Source: Microbacterium sp. CFH 31415 (GTDB lineage Bacteria > Actinomycetota > Actinomycetes > Actinomycetales > Microbacteriaceae). Taken from it: DNA of 64,000 nucleotides. Below the pieces are notes generated by a model that searched no databases, was not told the origin of the DNA, and worked only from the letters and a program-made list of their open reading frames with translations. The stretch is taken from the NCBI RefSeq assembly GCF_022538185.1, contig NZ_JAKYXC010000002.1, positions 496,001 to 560,000 on the forward strand, in the 5' to 3' direction. The position numbers and the translations under genes were made by a program. Below, piece by piece: positions 36,518 through 48,844 of this stretch; position 1 is the first letter of the stretch; each line of letters starts with the position of its first letter.

Positions 36518-37918
36518 TCAGCCGCGGTCGCCGCGCGCATCCAGCTTCTCGAGCAGCAGCGCCTCCGACAGCACGGCGTTGCGGAACGTCTCGAGGTGAA
36601 GTGATTCGTTGGGGCTGTGCGCGCGGGCGTGCGGGTCTTCGACGCCGGTCACGAGGATCTGCGCGCCGGGGAACTCCCGCACGAGGTCAGCGATGAACGG
36701 GATCGACCCGCCCACGCCGATGTCGACGGACTCGACCCCGTATCCCTCGTGGAGCGCCTGACGGGCAGCCTCGACCGCCCAGCCCGAGGTGTCGACCAGG
36801 AAGGCGTCGCCGTAGTCCTGATCGGTGAACGTGAGCTCCGCCCCGAACGGGGCGTTCGCCCGCAGGTGCGCCTCGATCGCGGCATAGGCGTCGCGCGCCG
36901 GCTGCCCGGGCGCGATGCGGGCGCTGAGGACGACGGAGATCTCCGGGCTCAGCGTGTTGGAGGCGTTGGCGACGCTGGGCGCGTCGATGCCGGTGACCGT
37001 GATCGATGGCTTGTTCCAGATCCGGCTCAGGATCGTGCCGCGACCGATCGGCGAGACGCCGTCGGGCAGGCCGGCCTCGTCGCGCAGTGTCGCCTCGCTG
37101 TACTCCGGGGTCGCGGCATCCCTCTCGGTCAAGCCCGCGACCGCGACTGCGCCGTCGGCGTCCCACAGCGTGGCGAGCAGCTTCACTGTGGCCATCATCG
37201 CGTCGGGCACCGCTCCGCCGAACATTCCGGAGTGCGACGCGTGGTCGAGCGTCTTCACGCGCATCGTGAAGCGCGTGTTGCCGCGCAGCGACACCGTGAG
37301 CGCGGGAGTCTTGTCGTCCCAGTTGCCCGAGTCGGCGACGACGATGACGTCGGCGCGCAGCGCGTCGGCGTTGTCGGACAGGAACTGCGCGAAGGAGCGC
37401 GAGCCCGCTTCTTCCTCGCCCTCGAAGAACAGCGCCACACCGAGGTCGAAGTCCTCGCCGACGGCCTCCTTCACAGCGCGGAGGGCCGCGATGTGCGCCA
37501 TGATGCCGGCCTTGTCGTCGGCGGCGCCGCGACCGTACAGACGCCCTCCTCGGACGGTCGGCTCGAACGGGGCCGACTCCCAGAGCGCTTCGTCGCCGAC
37601 GGGCTGCACGTCGTGGTGCGCGTACAGCAGGATCGTCGGCCGCCCGTTGCGGGCGGCACGCGTCGCAAGAACGGCCGGCTGACCTTGTTCGTCGGCGCCC
37701 GGGATCGCGGCGCGGCGGATCTCGACGGTCTCGAACAGCCCGGTCCCCCGCACGAGGTCGGCGACCGCCTCGGCGCTGCGCTGCACCGGAGCGGCGTCGA
37801 AGCCGGGGAACGCGACCGACGGGATGCGCACGAGCGCACCGAGGTCGGCGAGGGCGGAGGGGATCCCGGAAGCCGCGGCGTCACGCACAGCATCCTGTCG
37901 GGAGAGCTCAGTGGTCAT
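36518..37918 (-). CDS. M20-family metallopeptidase (dipeptidase)
   Basis: A 466-residue zinc peptidase of the M20 family. Metal and catalytic motifs: YAHHDVQPVGD, RGAADDKAG, FFEGEEEAGS and the late His in GVEDPHARAHSPNE. The insert between is the dimerisation or lid domain. Members cleave dipeptides or deacylate amino acids; exact specificity is not clear. The ATG at 37918 follows a TAAGAT hexamer by 7 nt, which sets the start; the frame is open to 38269 but unlike the family. Confidence 0.92.
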   Translation of the reverse strand: MTTELSRQDAVRDAAASGIPSALADLGALVRIPSVAFPGFDAAPVQRSAEAVADLVRGTGLFETVEIRRAAIPGADEQGQPAVLATRAARNGRPTILLYAHHDVQPVGDEALWESAPFEPTVRGGRLYGRGAADDKAGIMAHIAALRAVKEAVGEDFDLGVALFFEGEEEAGSRSFAQFLSDNADALRADVIVVADSGNWDDKTPALTVSLRGNTRFTMRVKTLDHASHSGMFGGAVPDAMMATVKLLATLWDADGAVAVAGLTERDAATPEYSEATLRDEAGLPDGVSPIGRGTILSRIWNKPSITVTGIDAPSVANASNTLSPEISVVLSARIAPGQPARDAYAAIEAHLRANAPFGAELTFTDQDYGDAFLVDTSGWAVEAARQALHEGYGVESVDIGVGGSIPFIADLVREFPGAQILVTGVEDPHARAHSPNESLHLETFRNAVLSEALLLEKLDARGDRG

Positions 37919-37925
37919 GCGGGTA

Positions 37926-37931
37926 ATCTTA
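37926..37931 (-). promoter_or_regulatory. -10 box of the M20 peptidase (TAAGAT)
   Basis: TAAGAT on the minus strand ends 7 nt before the ATG at 37918. Confidence 0.5.
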
Positions 37932-37966
37932 AGTGCACCCCCGCACCCGCACTTCCGAGGATCATC

Positions 37967-38554
37967 GTGGCCAAGAACTCCGCAGCACCCGCGTCGAACG
38001 ACGCTCCTTCCGACGGAACGGTCCTCAACGGCGTGCCGGTGACCGGCAAGGGGCGCGCCACTCCCAGCCGAGCGGAGCAGGAGGCGGCACGCAAACGCCC
38101 CCTGGTCCCCGACACCAAAGAGGCCAAGGCCCGCGCCCGCGCTGAGCTTCAGGCGCAGCGCGACAAGGCCCGCGTCGGCATGGCCGCGGGCGACCCCCGC
38201 TATCTCCCGGCGCGCGATCAGGGTGCCCAGCGCAAGTTCGTGCGCGACTACGTCGACGCCGGATGGCACCTCGGCGAGGCCGTCATGCCTGCGATGGTGG
38301 TCGTGATCCTCGCGACGTTCATCCCTGTGCCCGAGGTGCAGTACTACTCGTTCGTCGCGCTGTGGATCTTCATCCTCTTCGTCGTCGGCGACATGGTCCT
38401 CACGTCGATCAACGCCAAGCGCGCCGTGAAGGCCAAGTTCGGCGCCGACAAGATCGAGAAGGGCCTCGGCTGGTACGCGGCGATGCGCACCGTGCAGATG
38501 CGGTTCCTGCGCCTGCCCAAGCCGCGGGTGAAGCGCGGCCAGCGTCCGGTCTGA
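37967..38554 (+). CDS. DUF3043 domain-containing membrane protein
   Basis: A 195-residue protein of the actinobacterial DUF3043 family. The N-terminal half is charged and Lys/Arg/Ala-rich (GKGRATPSRAEQEAARKRPL). Two membrane helices lie at about 105-150 (AVMPAMVVVILATFIP and FVALWIFILFVVGDMVL). The function is unknown. The GTG at 37967 has GAGGA 5 nt upstream. It is divergent from the M20 peptidase. Confidence 0.9.
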   Translation: MAKNSAAPASNDAPSDGTVLNGVPVTGKGRATPSRAEQEAARKRPLVPDTKEAKARARAELQAQRDKARVGMAAGDPRYLPARDQGAQRKFVRDYVDAGWHLGEAVMPAMVVVILATFIPVPEVQYYSFVALWIFILFVVGDMVLTSINAKRAVKAKFGADKIEKGLGWYAAMRTVQMRFLRLPKPRVKRGQRPV

Positions 38555-38600
38555 GCCGGGTCATCACCCACGCGGAGAAGATGATGCGGGATGCCGCGGC

Positions 38601-39626
38601 TCAGCGCCCGCGCACGAGTCCGCGGTTGATCTGCCGCGCCCACAGCGGACCGCGATAGAGGAACGCCGTATAGCCCTGCACCAGGGTGGCTCCGGCATCC
38701 AATCGTCCCTTCACGTCGTCGGCGGTCTCGACGCCGCCGACGGAGATGACGCAGAATTCCGCAGGCACCGCGCTGCGCACCAGGCGCAGGACGTCGAGGG
38801 CGCGCGCCTTGAGCGGAGCCCCCGATAGTCCGCCCGCCCCGGCCTTGGCGACCACGGCGGGGTCGGTCACGAGGCCCTCGCGGGAGATCGTGGTGTTCGT
38901 CGCGATGAGTCCGTCCAGGCCGAGGTCGACAGCCAGCTGCGCGACGGCGACGACCTCGTCGTCGGGCAGGTCAGGGGCGATCTTCACGAGCAGCGGCGTC
39001 GCACCGGCCGCCGCGTGCACGGCTTCCAGCAGCGGGCGGAGCGTCTCGACCGCCTGCAGGCCGCGGAGGCCGGGCGTGTTGGGCGACGACACGTTGACGA
39101 CGAGGTAGTCGGCGAGCGGCGCGAGGAGCGTCGCGCTGCGGACGTAGTCCGCGGTGGCGTCGTCGACGTCGACCACGCGGCTCTTGCCGATGTTGACGCC
39201 GATGACGCCGCGGCGCGCGCGTCGGCGCAGCTTCTCGAGCCGCCGCGCAGCCGCCTCGGCGCCGTGGTTGTTGAAGCCCATGCGGTTGATCACGGCACGG
39301 TCGGGGATCAGCCGGAACAGCCGGGGCCGCGGATTGCCCTCCTGCGGGATGGCCGTGAGCGTGCCCACCTCGACATGGCCGAAGCCGAGCGCGAACAGCC
39401 CGGCCGCGCCCGTGACGTCCTTGTCGAAGCCTGCGGCCACGCCGAACGGTGAGTCGAACGAGAGGCCCAGCGCCGACGTCGCGAGCCGTGGGTCGGGGCG
39501 GGTCAGGGCGCGGGCCGCCCACGAGAAGGGCGGAACGCCGAGCGTCCGGATGACCATCATCGCCGCGTGGTGCGCGGTCTCGGGGTCCATGCGCGACAGA
39601 ACGGTCCGGAACAGGAGGGGATACAT
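38601..39626 (-). CDS. pyrD: Dihydroorotate dehydrogenase (quinone), class 2
   Basis: A 341-residue FMN enzyme that oxidises dihydroorotate with membrane quinone in pyrimidine synthesis. The N-terminal helical extension (PLLFRTVLSRMDPETAHHAAM) marks class 2. Motifs: FGVAAGFDKD, INRMGFNNHG, VNVSSPNTPGLR with the catalytic Ser, and CVISVGGVETADDV. The ATG at 39626 follows a TAGCCT hexamer by 7 nt. It converges on the DUF3043 gene. Confidence 0.95.
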   Translation of the reverse strand: MYPLLFRTVLSRMDPETAHHAAMMVIRTLGVPPFSWAARALTRPDPRLATSALGLSFDSPFGVAAGFDKDVTGAAGLFALGFGHVEVGTLTAIPQEGNPRPRLFRLIPDRAVINRMGFNNHGAEAAARRLEKLRRRARRGVIGVNIGKSRVVDVDDATADYVRSATLLAPLADYLVVNVSSPNTPGLRGLQAVETLRPLLEAVHAAAGATPLLVKIAPDLPDDEVVAVAQLAVDLGLDGLIATNTTISREGLVTDPAVVAKAGAGGLSGAPLKARALDVLRLVRSAVPAEFCVISVGGVETADDVKGRLDAGATLVQGYTAFLYRGPLWARQINRGLVRGR

Positions 39627-39633
39627 CCCGTCC

Positions 39634-39639
39634 AGGCTA
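39634..39639 (-). promoter_or_regulatory. -10 box of pyrD (TAGCCT)
   Basis: TAGCCT on the minus strand ends 7 nt before the ATG at 39626. Confidence 0.5.
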
Positions 39640-39668
39640 TCCGGTCGGCGGGCGCGACCCGACCGGGC

Positions 39669-40145
39669 CTAATCGGCGACGGCGCGGACGGGACGGTCCT
39701 GGTGATCGGCTCGCAGCTGGTCGATCGCCGATTCGAAGTCCTCCAGCGAATCGAACGCCTGGTAGACGCTCGCGAACCGCAGATAGGCCACTTCGTCGAG
39801 CTCGCGCAGCGGGCCGAGGATCGCGAGTCCGATCTCATTCGTGTCGAGCTGCGAGGCGCCGGTCTGACGAACGGTCTCCTCGACGGTCTGCGCGAGCACA
39901 GCGAGGTCGGCCTCCGTCACCGGTCGCCCCTGGCACGCCTTGCGCACCCCCGACATGACCTTCTCGCGGCTGAACGGCTCGATGACGCCCGAGCGCTTGA
40001 TCACGTTGAGGCTGGCGGTCTCGATGGTCGTGAAGCGGCCTCCGCACTCGGGGCACTGCCGACGGCGGCGGATGCTGAGACCGTCGTCGCTGGTACGGGA
40101 GTCGATGACGCGCGAGTCGGAGTGGCGGCAGAACGGACAGTGCAT
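39669..40145 (-). CDS. nrdR: Transcriptional repressor NrdR
   Basis: A 158-residue repressor of ribonucleotide reductase genes. The N-terminal zinc ribbon has Cys3, Cys6, Cys31 and Cys34 (CPFC, CPEC), and an ATP-cone domain follows (about 49-139) that senses ATP and dATP. The arrangement and length match the family. A TAGGCT hexamer ends 9 nt before the ATG. No nrd genes are in the window. Confidence 0.95.
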   Translation of the reverse strand: MHCPFCRHSDSRVIDSRTSDDGLSIRRRRQCPECGGRFTTIETASLNVIKRSGVIEPFSREKVMSGVRKACQGRPVTEADLAVLAQTVEETVRQTGASQLDTNEIGLAILGPLRELDEVAYLRFASVYQAFDSLEDFESAIDQLRADHQDRPVRAVAD

Positions 40146-40168
40146 GGCAGAGACAGCCTACGCCCGCG

Positions 40169-41479
40169 TCAGCCGACCGGCGTCTCGAAGCGGGCCACGA
40201 CGGCTTCACCATGGGCGGGCAGGGCCTCGGCCTCGGCGAGGACCACGATCGCGTCGCGCACGGCCTCGAGTGCGGTGTGGTCGTATTCGATGACCTGCTG
40301 CGGGCGCAGGAAGGTCGACGCCGACAGCCCCGCCGAGTAGCGGGCCTGCCCACCGGTCGGCAGCACATGGTTGCTGCCCGCGAGGTAGTCGCCGAGGCTC
40401 ACCGGCGAGTCGGCACCGACGAAGACCGCGCCCGCGTGCACGAACCGTTCGGGCTTCGGATCACGCAGGTGGAGCTCCAGGTGCTCGGGCGCGTAGGCGT
40501 TGCTGAAGGCGGTCGCCGCGTCGAGGTCGTCGACCAGGACGATCGCCGACTGCGGACCGGCGAGTGCCGCCGCGACGCGCTCGGCGTGTCGGGTCGCTGC
40601 GGCGCGGGTCGCCACCTCCGCCGCGACGGCCTCGGCGAGGCTCTCGGAATCCGTCACGAGCACGGCGGATGCCTGCTCGTCGTGCTCGGCCTGACTGATC
40701 AGATCGACCGCGACGAGTCGCGCGTCGGCGCTGTCGTCGGCGACGATGACGATCTCGGTGGCGCCGGCCTCGGCATCCGTCCCCACCAATCCCGCCACGG
40801 CCCGCTTCGCGGCCGCGACGAAGTTGTTGCCAGGACCGGTGACGACGTCGACCGGGTCGAGGCCCAGCCCGCCGACCCCGTGGGCGAGCGCGCCGATCGC
40901 GCCGGCACCGCCCATCGCGTAGACCTCGTCCACCCCGAGCAGCTTCGCGGCTCCGAGGATCACGGGGTGCACGCGACCGCCCTGGTCGCGCTGCGGCGGA
41001 GAGGCGACCGCGATCTCGGACACACCCGCGACCTGCGCCGGAACGACGTTCATCACGACGCTCGACGGGTAGACAGCCTTGCCGCCCGGAACGTACAGCC
41101 CCACGCGCCGCACCGGCTGCCACCGCTGCATGACCCGCGCGCCCGGCGCGAGCTGCGTGGTGACCGGTGCCGGCACCTGTGCGGCGGACGCCTCGCGCAC
41201 GCGCTCGATGGCCTGCTCGAGCGCGTCGCGCACGGCGGGATCGAGAGACGCGAGCGCATCGTCGAGGTGCGCCGCCGGAACCCGGATGTCGTGGCCCGTC
41301 ACGCCGTCGAACTTCTCCGCCTGATCGCGCAGTGCCGTCTCGCCGTGCGAGGCGACGTCGGCGACGATGCGCGCCGCCGTTGAGAGCGCCTCTTCGCGCG
41401 CAGCGGTCGCCCGCGGCACGGTGGCGAGGAGTTCGGCCGGAGACAGCGTGCGTCCCCGCAGATCGATCGTCCGGAGCAT
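40169..41479 (-). CDS. hisD: Histidinol dehydrogenase
   Basis: A 436-residue zinc enzyme that oxidises L-histidinol to histidine with two NAD. Motifs: YVPGGKAVYPSSVVMN, VTGPGNNFVAAAKR, QAEHDEQA with zinc and catalytic residues, AYAPEHLEL and GSNHVLPTGGQARYSAGL. The ATG at 41479 follows a TACCGT hexamer by 6 nt; the long open frame upstream is unlike the family. No other his genes follow it here. Confidence 0.95.
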   Translation of the reverse strand: MLRTIDLRGRTLSPAELLATVPRATAAREEALSTAARIVADVASHGETALRDQAEKFDGVTGHDIRVPAAHLDDALASLDPAVRDALEQAIERVREASAAQVPAPVTTQLAPGARVMQRWQPVRRVGLYVPGGKAVYPSSVVMNVVPAQVAGVSEIAVASPPQRDQGGRVHPVILGAAKLLGVDEVYAMGGAGAIGALAHGVGGLGLDPVDVVTGPGNNFVAAAKRAVAGLVGTDAEAGATEIVIVADDSADARLVAVDLISQAEHDEQASAVLVTDSESLAEAVAAEVATRAAATRHAERVAAALAGPQSAIVLVDDLDAATAFSNAYAPEHLELHLRDPKPERFVHAGAVFVGADSPVSLGDYLAGSNHVLPTGGQARYSAGLSASTFLRPQQVIEYDHTALEAVRDAIVVLAEAEALPAHGEAVVARFETPVG

Positions 41480-41485
41480 CCTTCT

Positions 41486-41491
41486 ACGGTA
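41486..41491 (-). promoter_or_regulatory. -10 box of hisD (TACCGT)
   Basis: TACCGT on the minus strand ends 6 nt before the ATG at 41479 and supports that start. Confidence 0.5.
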
Positions 41492-41556
41492 TCGCGTCCC
41501 TCGTCGCCGTCCGCCGGATCGAGTGCGACCCCGCGAAGCGCGGACGTGTATCGAGA

Positions 41557-42636
41557 TCAGCCGCGCGTGACGCCCGAGACGTCGTGCAGGTAGCCGATCC
41601 GGCCGTCCTCGTGGCGCACCACGAACACGTCGACGCGGTCCTCGATCACGAGCGCCCACGCGGTCGGACCGATGCGGAACACCGGGATGCCGATCTCGTC
41701 GACGACGTCGCGCTCCTCGGGGACAAGCGCCCAGAAGGCCTGGTGACGCTGAGACGATTCGGCCGCCGGCTCGGCGGTGCTGCTCGGCGTCTCGACAGCC
41801 TCGTAGGTGTCGCGGGTGTGCGCAGGCTCGAACGCCGTCGTGGCGGCGGCAGGCTCCTGCTCGGCGCGGGCCTCGGCGGACGACGTGGTTTCGGGAAGAG
41901 GTGCGGCCTCGGTGCCCGATGCCGCCTCGGCCGCCGGAGCGGCCTCGGCGCGCTGGGTCCCGTAGGCGGAGCCGGTGTCGTACGCGGTCGTGGTGTCGTA
42001 CGCCGCGGTGGCCTCGGTCGCCGGCGGCGCGTACTCGGCGAAATCGGCGCCCGCGGGCTCCTCCGCGCGCGGCGCGGCGGGGCGGGGCGAGACGGGGCGG
42101 ATCGGCCGGGCGTTGGGGTGTGCCGGCACCTCGGCGCGACCGCGGAAGTCCTGGCCGAGCGTCGGCAGAAGCGGCGCGAACACCGTGAGCACGACGCCGA
42201 TGAGCATGAGGGCGAGCTCGACCCAGATCACCCACGTGCGCACCCAGCGCCCGCTGTCGATCCCGAACGCGACCGTCTCCCACACGAGCTGCAGCCAGAC
42301 GATCGCCGCCACCGAGAACGCCACCGATGCGAACTGGTCGATGCCCAGCGAGCCCACCCGGCGGATACCGGTCGGCGAGAGCCGACGGAGGACGATGAGG
42401 AACACGGCGACGGTCGGCACGCCGATGGAGAGGATCCAGAGGATGCTCGCGGTCCACACCGAGTTGAAGCGTCCTTCGTCGATCGAGAAGAACGAGACGA
42501 CGAACGCGACCAGCCACACCCCGACGAGGGCGACCTCACGGATCGAGAACGGCCCGACCCCGTACTGAGGCGGTTCTTCTTGGTGGTTCTGCCCTGCGGC
42601 GACGTCGAATTCCTCAGCACGCTGATCGTCGGTCAC
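41557..42636 (-). CDS. Membrane protein with Ala/Glu-rich linker, unknown function
   Basis: A 359-residue protein. Four hydrophobic helices lie at about 33-160 (REVALVGVWLVAFVVSFF, ILWILSIGVPTVAVFLIVL and two more). A low-complexity linker of about 130 residues rich in Ala, Glu, Pro and Thr follows (about 165-295), with AYDT repeats. The C-terminal segment (about 300-359) is a small conserved domain: FWALVPEERDVVDEIG and AWALVIEDRVDVFVVRHEDG. I do not recognise it. The GTG at 42636 has GGAAGGG upstream. It sits between hisD and dnaE. Confidence 0.78.
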   Translation of the reverse strand: MTDDQRAEEFDVAAGQNHQEEPPQYGVGPFSIREVALVGVWLVAFVVSFFSIDEGRFNSVWTASILWILSIGVPTVAVFLIVLRRLSPTGIRRVGSLGIDQFASVAFSVAAIVWLQLVWETVAFGIDSGRWVRTWVIWVELALMLIGVVLTVFAPLLPTLGQDFRGRAEVPAHPNARPIRPVSPRPAAPRAEEPAGADFAEYAPPATEATAAYDTTTAYDTGSAYGTQRAEAAPAAEAASGTEAAPLPETTSSAEARAEQEPAAATTAFEPAHTRDTYEAVETPSSTAEPAAESSQRHQAFWALVPEERDVVDEIGIPVFRIGPTAWALVIEDRVDVFVVRHEDGRIGYLHDVSGVTRG

Positions 42637-42722
42637 GATGTTCCCTTCCGGCCGCGCACGGCGGCATACGTCGTTTTCATGCTACTCACGCCTCATGAGA
42701 CGGAAATGAGATGGGATGCCGC

Positions 42723-46241
<3,519 letters not shown>

Positions 46242-46247
46242 GGATCG

Positions 46248-46253
46248 AGCCTA
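46248..46253 (-). promoter_or_regulatory. -10 box of dnaE (TAGGCT)
   Basis: TAGGCT on the minus strand ends 6 nt before the GTG at 46241, with no ribosome site between. Confidence 0.5.
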
Positions 46254-46304
46254 ACCAGCCCCACAGACACCTCGGTGCCGCGCGCCGGGATGGGGCCGAT
46301 CGAC

Positions 46305-46351
46305 CGGGCTAGGTCGCTTCACCCTCGAGTCGAAGGTGAAGCCTGAGCCCG
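46305..46351 (-). terminator. Hairpin after the sigma-factor operon
   Basis: The arms GCTTCACC (46316-46323) and GGTGAAGC (46335-46342) pair exactly; the outer arms CGGGCT and AGCCCG add six pairs with small bulges. It lies just after the stop of the gene at 46363 and before dnaE. No T-run is seen. Confidence 0.5.
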
Positions 46352-46362
46352 GCTCGAGGGGG

Positions 46363-47478
46363 TCAGGGCGCCTCGTCCACCACGCTGATCGTCGTCCGGT
46401 AGGTGAAGTCGGGCACGGAGCCGGGAACCACGCCGACCCCGGCCCCGAGGGTGGTCGAGCGCGACGTCACGAGTCCCGTGGCCGTGTCGATCGTCAGCAT
46501 CTCGCGACGGTCGCCGGGGTAGGTGTACGCGATGGTCGACGTCGCCTGGTCGGCGGCGACGATCTCCGCGCCCGGCACGAGAGCGAGGGCGCGGAACATC
46601 GCCGCACGCAGCGCCGGGGGCGCGGCGTTCAGCTCGAGGTCCTGGATCAGCACGATGACGACGGCGGCGTCGACAGCTGTTCCCTCGGACGCGCCCACCC
46701 TCTGCCGGTTCCACTCCAGGAGTGCTGCGGGGTCCTGCGGCATCTGGGCGTAATAGGCGTCCGACCCCAGGGTCGGCTCCCCTTCATAGGACTCGACGAT
46801 CCCGCCCTGCACCCGCTGCACGATCTGCTCGTCCACCCCGCTCTTCTGATCCCATTCGGCGATCAGCTGGTCGGTGGCCGCGCCGAACCGGGCCGCGATC
46901 TCGTGCTCCGGCTCGAACACGCGCACCCACTCGCCCGACCGCTCGGACGGGATGTACTGCACCCACGTGCCCGTCGAGACCCACGCGGCTGTCGCAGACT
47001 CCCGGTTCGCGTTGTACGGACTCGCCGGCGCATCCGGCGCGTACAGCACGAGCTGCGCGATCGTGTGCTCGATGCGCAGGTAGCGGCCTTCGGCCATCAC
47101 CGACCCCGCCGATTCCACCGCCAGCGCGGCTGCGCCCTCGAGCACCTCCTGCGCGGTCGGCGCGGTCGGCGCGGCCGGTGTGGGCGTGGGATCGGGAGCG
47201 GGCTCGACGGTGACGACGGGCGTCTCCACCACACCGGCGTCCGGGTCCGGCTGCACGACTGGCGCTGTCGAGTTCGTCATGGAGAGGGCGACGGCCGTCG
47301 CGGCGGCACCCGTCAGCACGGCGGCGCCGATCCCGCCGCCGAGCGCCCAGCGGAGCCGTCGCTTGCGGGCCGTCTCTCCGTCGATCGCGTACCGGAGCGT
47401 CCGCTCCGCGGCACGGAGCGCGTCGTCGTCGAGCTCGGCGTCGTCGCCGAGGTCACGCACGAGATCCCACACGTCCAT
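46363..47478 (-). CDS. Membrane partner of the ECF sigma factor, CU044_5270-like
   Basis: A 371-residue protein with a short cytoplasmic N terminus (about 1-45, DVWDLVRDLGDDAELDDDAL), one membrane helix (about 49-68), a Pro/Thr-rich linker and a large outside domain. The layout matches the CU044_5270-like proteins that follow ECF sigma factors, possibly acting as anti-sigma or as the regulated envelope protein. The ATG at 47478 has GGAGGT 7 nt upstream. The start overlaps the end of the sigma gene by 26 nt, so the two are coupled. Confidence 0.82.
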   Translation of the reverse strand: MDVWDLVRDLGDDAELDDDALRAAERTLRYAIDGETARKRRLRWALGGGIGAAVLTGAAATAVALSMTNSTAPVVQPDPDAGVVETPVVTVEPAPDPTPTPAAPTAPTAQEVLEGAAALAVESAGSVMAEGRYLRIEHTIAQLVLYAPDAPASPYNANRESATAAWVSTGTWVQYIPSERSGEWVRVFEPEHEIAARFGAATDQLIAEWDQKSGVDEQIVQRVQGGIVESYEGEPTLGSDAYYAQMPQDPAALLEWNRQRVGASEGTAVDAAVVIVLIQDLELNAAPPALRAAMFRALALVPGAEIVAADQATSTIAYTYPGDRREMLTIDTATGLVTSRSTTLGAGVGVVPGSVPDFTYRTTISVVDEAP

Positions 47479-48055
47479 CGATCCCACCTCCGTTCCTGTC
47501 TGCTGCGGTCTCGGGTGCTTCGGTACCGGCGCTCAGCTTCCTCCGCACCCGGTTGAGTCGAGAGCGCACCGTCCCCGTCGGCACCCCCAGCGCCTGGCCG
47601 ATCTGCTCGTAGCTGAGGTCTCCCCAGGCGTAGAGCAGGAGCGTGTCGCGGTCGCGCCGCGCCAGGCCCGCGATCAGCGGGGCCAGCGAGCGGGTGGAGG
47701 CCGCGGCATCCAATCGCTCTCCTGCTGCTTCGACCGCATCGTCCGACGACAGCGCACGGCTGCTCGACTCGGCTGCGAAGGCCCGCCACTGGGCTGCCTC
47801 GTCTCGGCGATGCTTGCCCGCCACACGCGACGCGATGCCGAGCAGCCACGGACGCGCCGACGCCCACGCCGTGTCAAAGGAGTCCCGCCGGCGGAAGGCG
47901 ATGAGGAAGGTCTCGCTGAGAACGTCCTGAGCCGCGGCGACCCCGACACGTCGTGCCGCGAACGCACCGACCGGCTTCGCGTGTCGCACGAAGATCTCGG
48001 CGAACTCCGCCGGGCGCTCGAGGGAGAGCCGGATGATGTCGGCGTCGGTGGTCAC
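47453..48055 (-). CDS. ECF-type RNA polymerase sigma factor
   Basis: A 200-residue sigma factor with region 2 (about 12-80, including DVLSETFLIAFRRRDSF and WLLGIASRVAGKHRR) and region 4 (about 125-175, LLYAWGDLSYEQIGQALGVPTGTVRSRL). It would redirect RNA polymerase in response to an envelope signal. The GTG at 48055 follows a GACAAT hexamer by 7 nt, giving near-leaderless geometry. It overlaps the downstream membrane partner by 26 nt. Which promoters it reads cannot be inferred here. Confidence 0.9.
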   Translation of the reverse strand: MTTDADIIRLSLERPAEFAEIFVRHAKPVGAFAARRVGVAAAQDVLSETFLIAFRRRDSFDTAWASARPWLLGIASRVAGKHRRDEAAQWRAFAAESSSRALSSDDAVEAAGERLDAAASTRSLAPLIAGLARRDRDTLLLYAWGDLSYEQIGQALGVPTGTVRSRLNRVRRKLSAGTEAPETAADRNGGGIDGRVGSRA

Positions 48056-48062
48056 ACTAGGT

Positions 48063-48068
48063 ATTGTC
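48063..48068 (-). promoter_or_regulatory. Possible -10 of the sigma operon (GACAAT)
   Basis: GACAAT on the minus strand ends 7 nt before the GTG at 48055. It lacks the first T of the usual motif, so confidence is low. Confidence 0.35.
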
Positions 48069-48221
48069 CGATTCGCCGCATCCGGTTCACATGGGGTGAC
48101 CGGATCGGCACCGCTCCGCTCCCTTTCGCGGGGGTCACGGCGGTGGTCTTACGGGACGAGAAGGGCTGGTCGGGCGGCAGGCCGACAGCGGCCGAAGTGA
48201 CTCGGAGTACAGAGGACCGCG

Positions 48222-48797
48222 TCAGCGGAGGTCGAGCCGCATGAGCACACGAGGGAAGCCGTTGATGACCGAGTCGGTGTCTGCCGCCTTCCGGAAGCCG
48301 GCCTTCAAGAACAGCTTCTTGGTGCCGACGTAGGCCATCGTGAGGTCGACCTTCTGGCCGCGGTTGTCGACGGGATAGCCCTCGATCGCGGGCGCTCCAT
48401 TGTCTTCGGCGAAGGCGACGGCACCCGCCAGGAGCGCATGCGAGATGCCGAGGCCGCGATGCCCCGGCCGCACGCGGAGACACCACACGCTCCACACGTC
48501 GAGGTCGTCGACGTGCGGGATCTTGCGGTTCGTCGCGAACGCGGTGTCTGCGCGCGGATGGACCGCGGCCCAGCCGACGACCTCGTCGCCGTCGTAGGCC
48601 AGCACGCCCGGCGGACCCTCCTTCATGAGCTCGCGCACCCGCTCACCGCGGGCCTCGTGGTGCAGCGAGACGTTCTCCTTGCTGGGCACGCGGTAGCTCA
48701 AGCACCAGCAGACGTCGGCGTCGGGCCGCTTCGGACCGACCATCGTGCGCAGATCGGCGAACTTCGTGGCGGGAAGGACCCTGATCGATGACGTCAC
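48222..48797 (-). CDS. GNAT-family N-acetyltransferase
   Basis: A 191-residue acetyltransferase. The acetyl-CoA-binding motif A is in WSVWCLRVRPGHRGLGISHALL; motif B follows as KKLFLKAGFRKAADTDSVING. PGVLAYDGDEVVGWAAVHPR is the earlier beta-strand region. The substrate is unknown. I chose the GTG at 48797, before TSSIRVLP; a CAGGCT hexamer ends 6 nt before it. The frame is open to 48914 without family similarity. Confidence 0.86.
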   Translation of the reverse strand: MTSSIRVLPATKFADLRTMVGPKRPDADVCWCLSYRVPSKENVSLHHEARGERVRELMKEGPPGVLAYDGDEVVGWAAVHPRADTAFATNRKIPHVDDLDVWSVWCLRVRPGHRGLGISHALLAGAVAFAEDNGAPAIEGYPVDNRGQKVDLTMAYVGTKKLFLKAGFRKAADTDSVINGFPRVLMRLDLR

Positions 48798-48844
48798 GGT
48801 CTCAGCCTGGCACCGGCATCCGACACCCGCATCAGACGTGCGGC

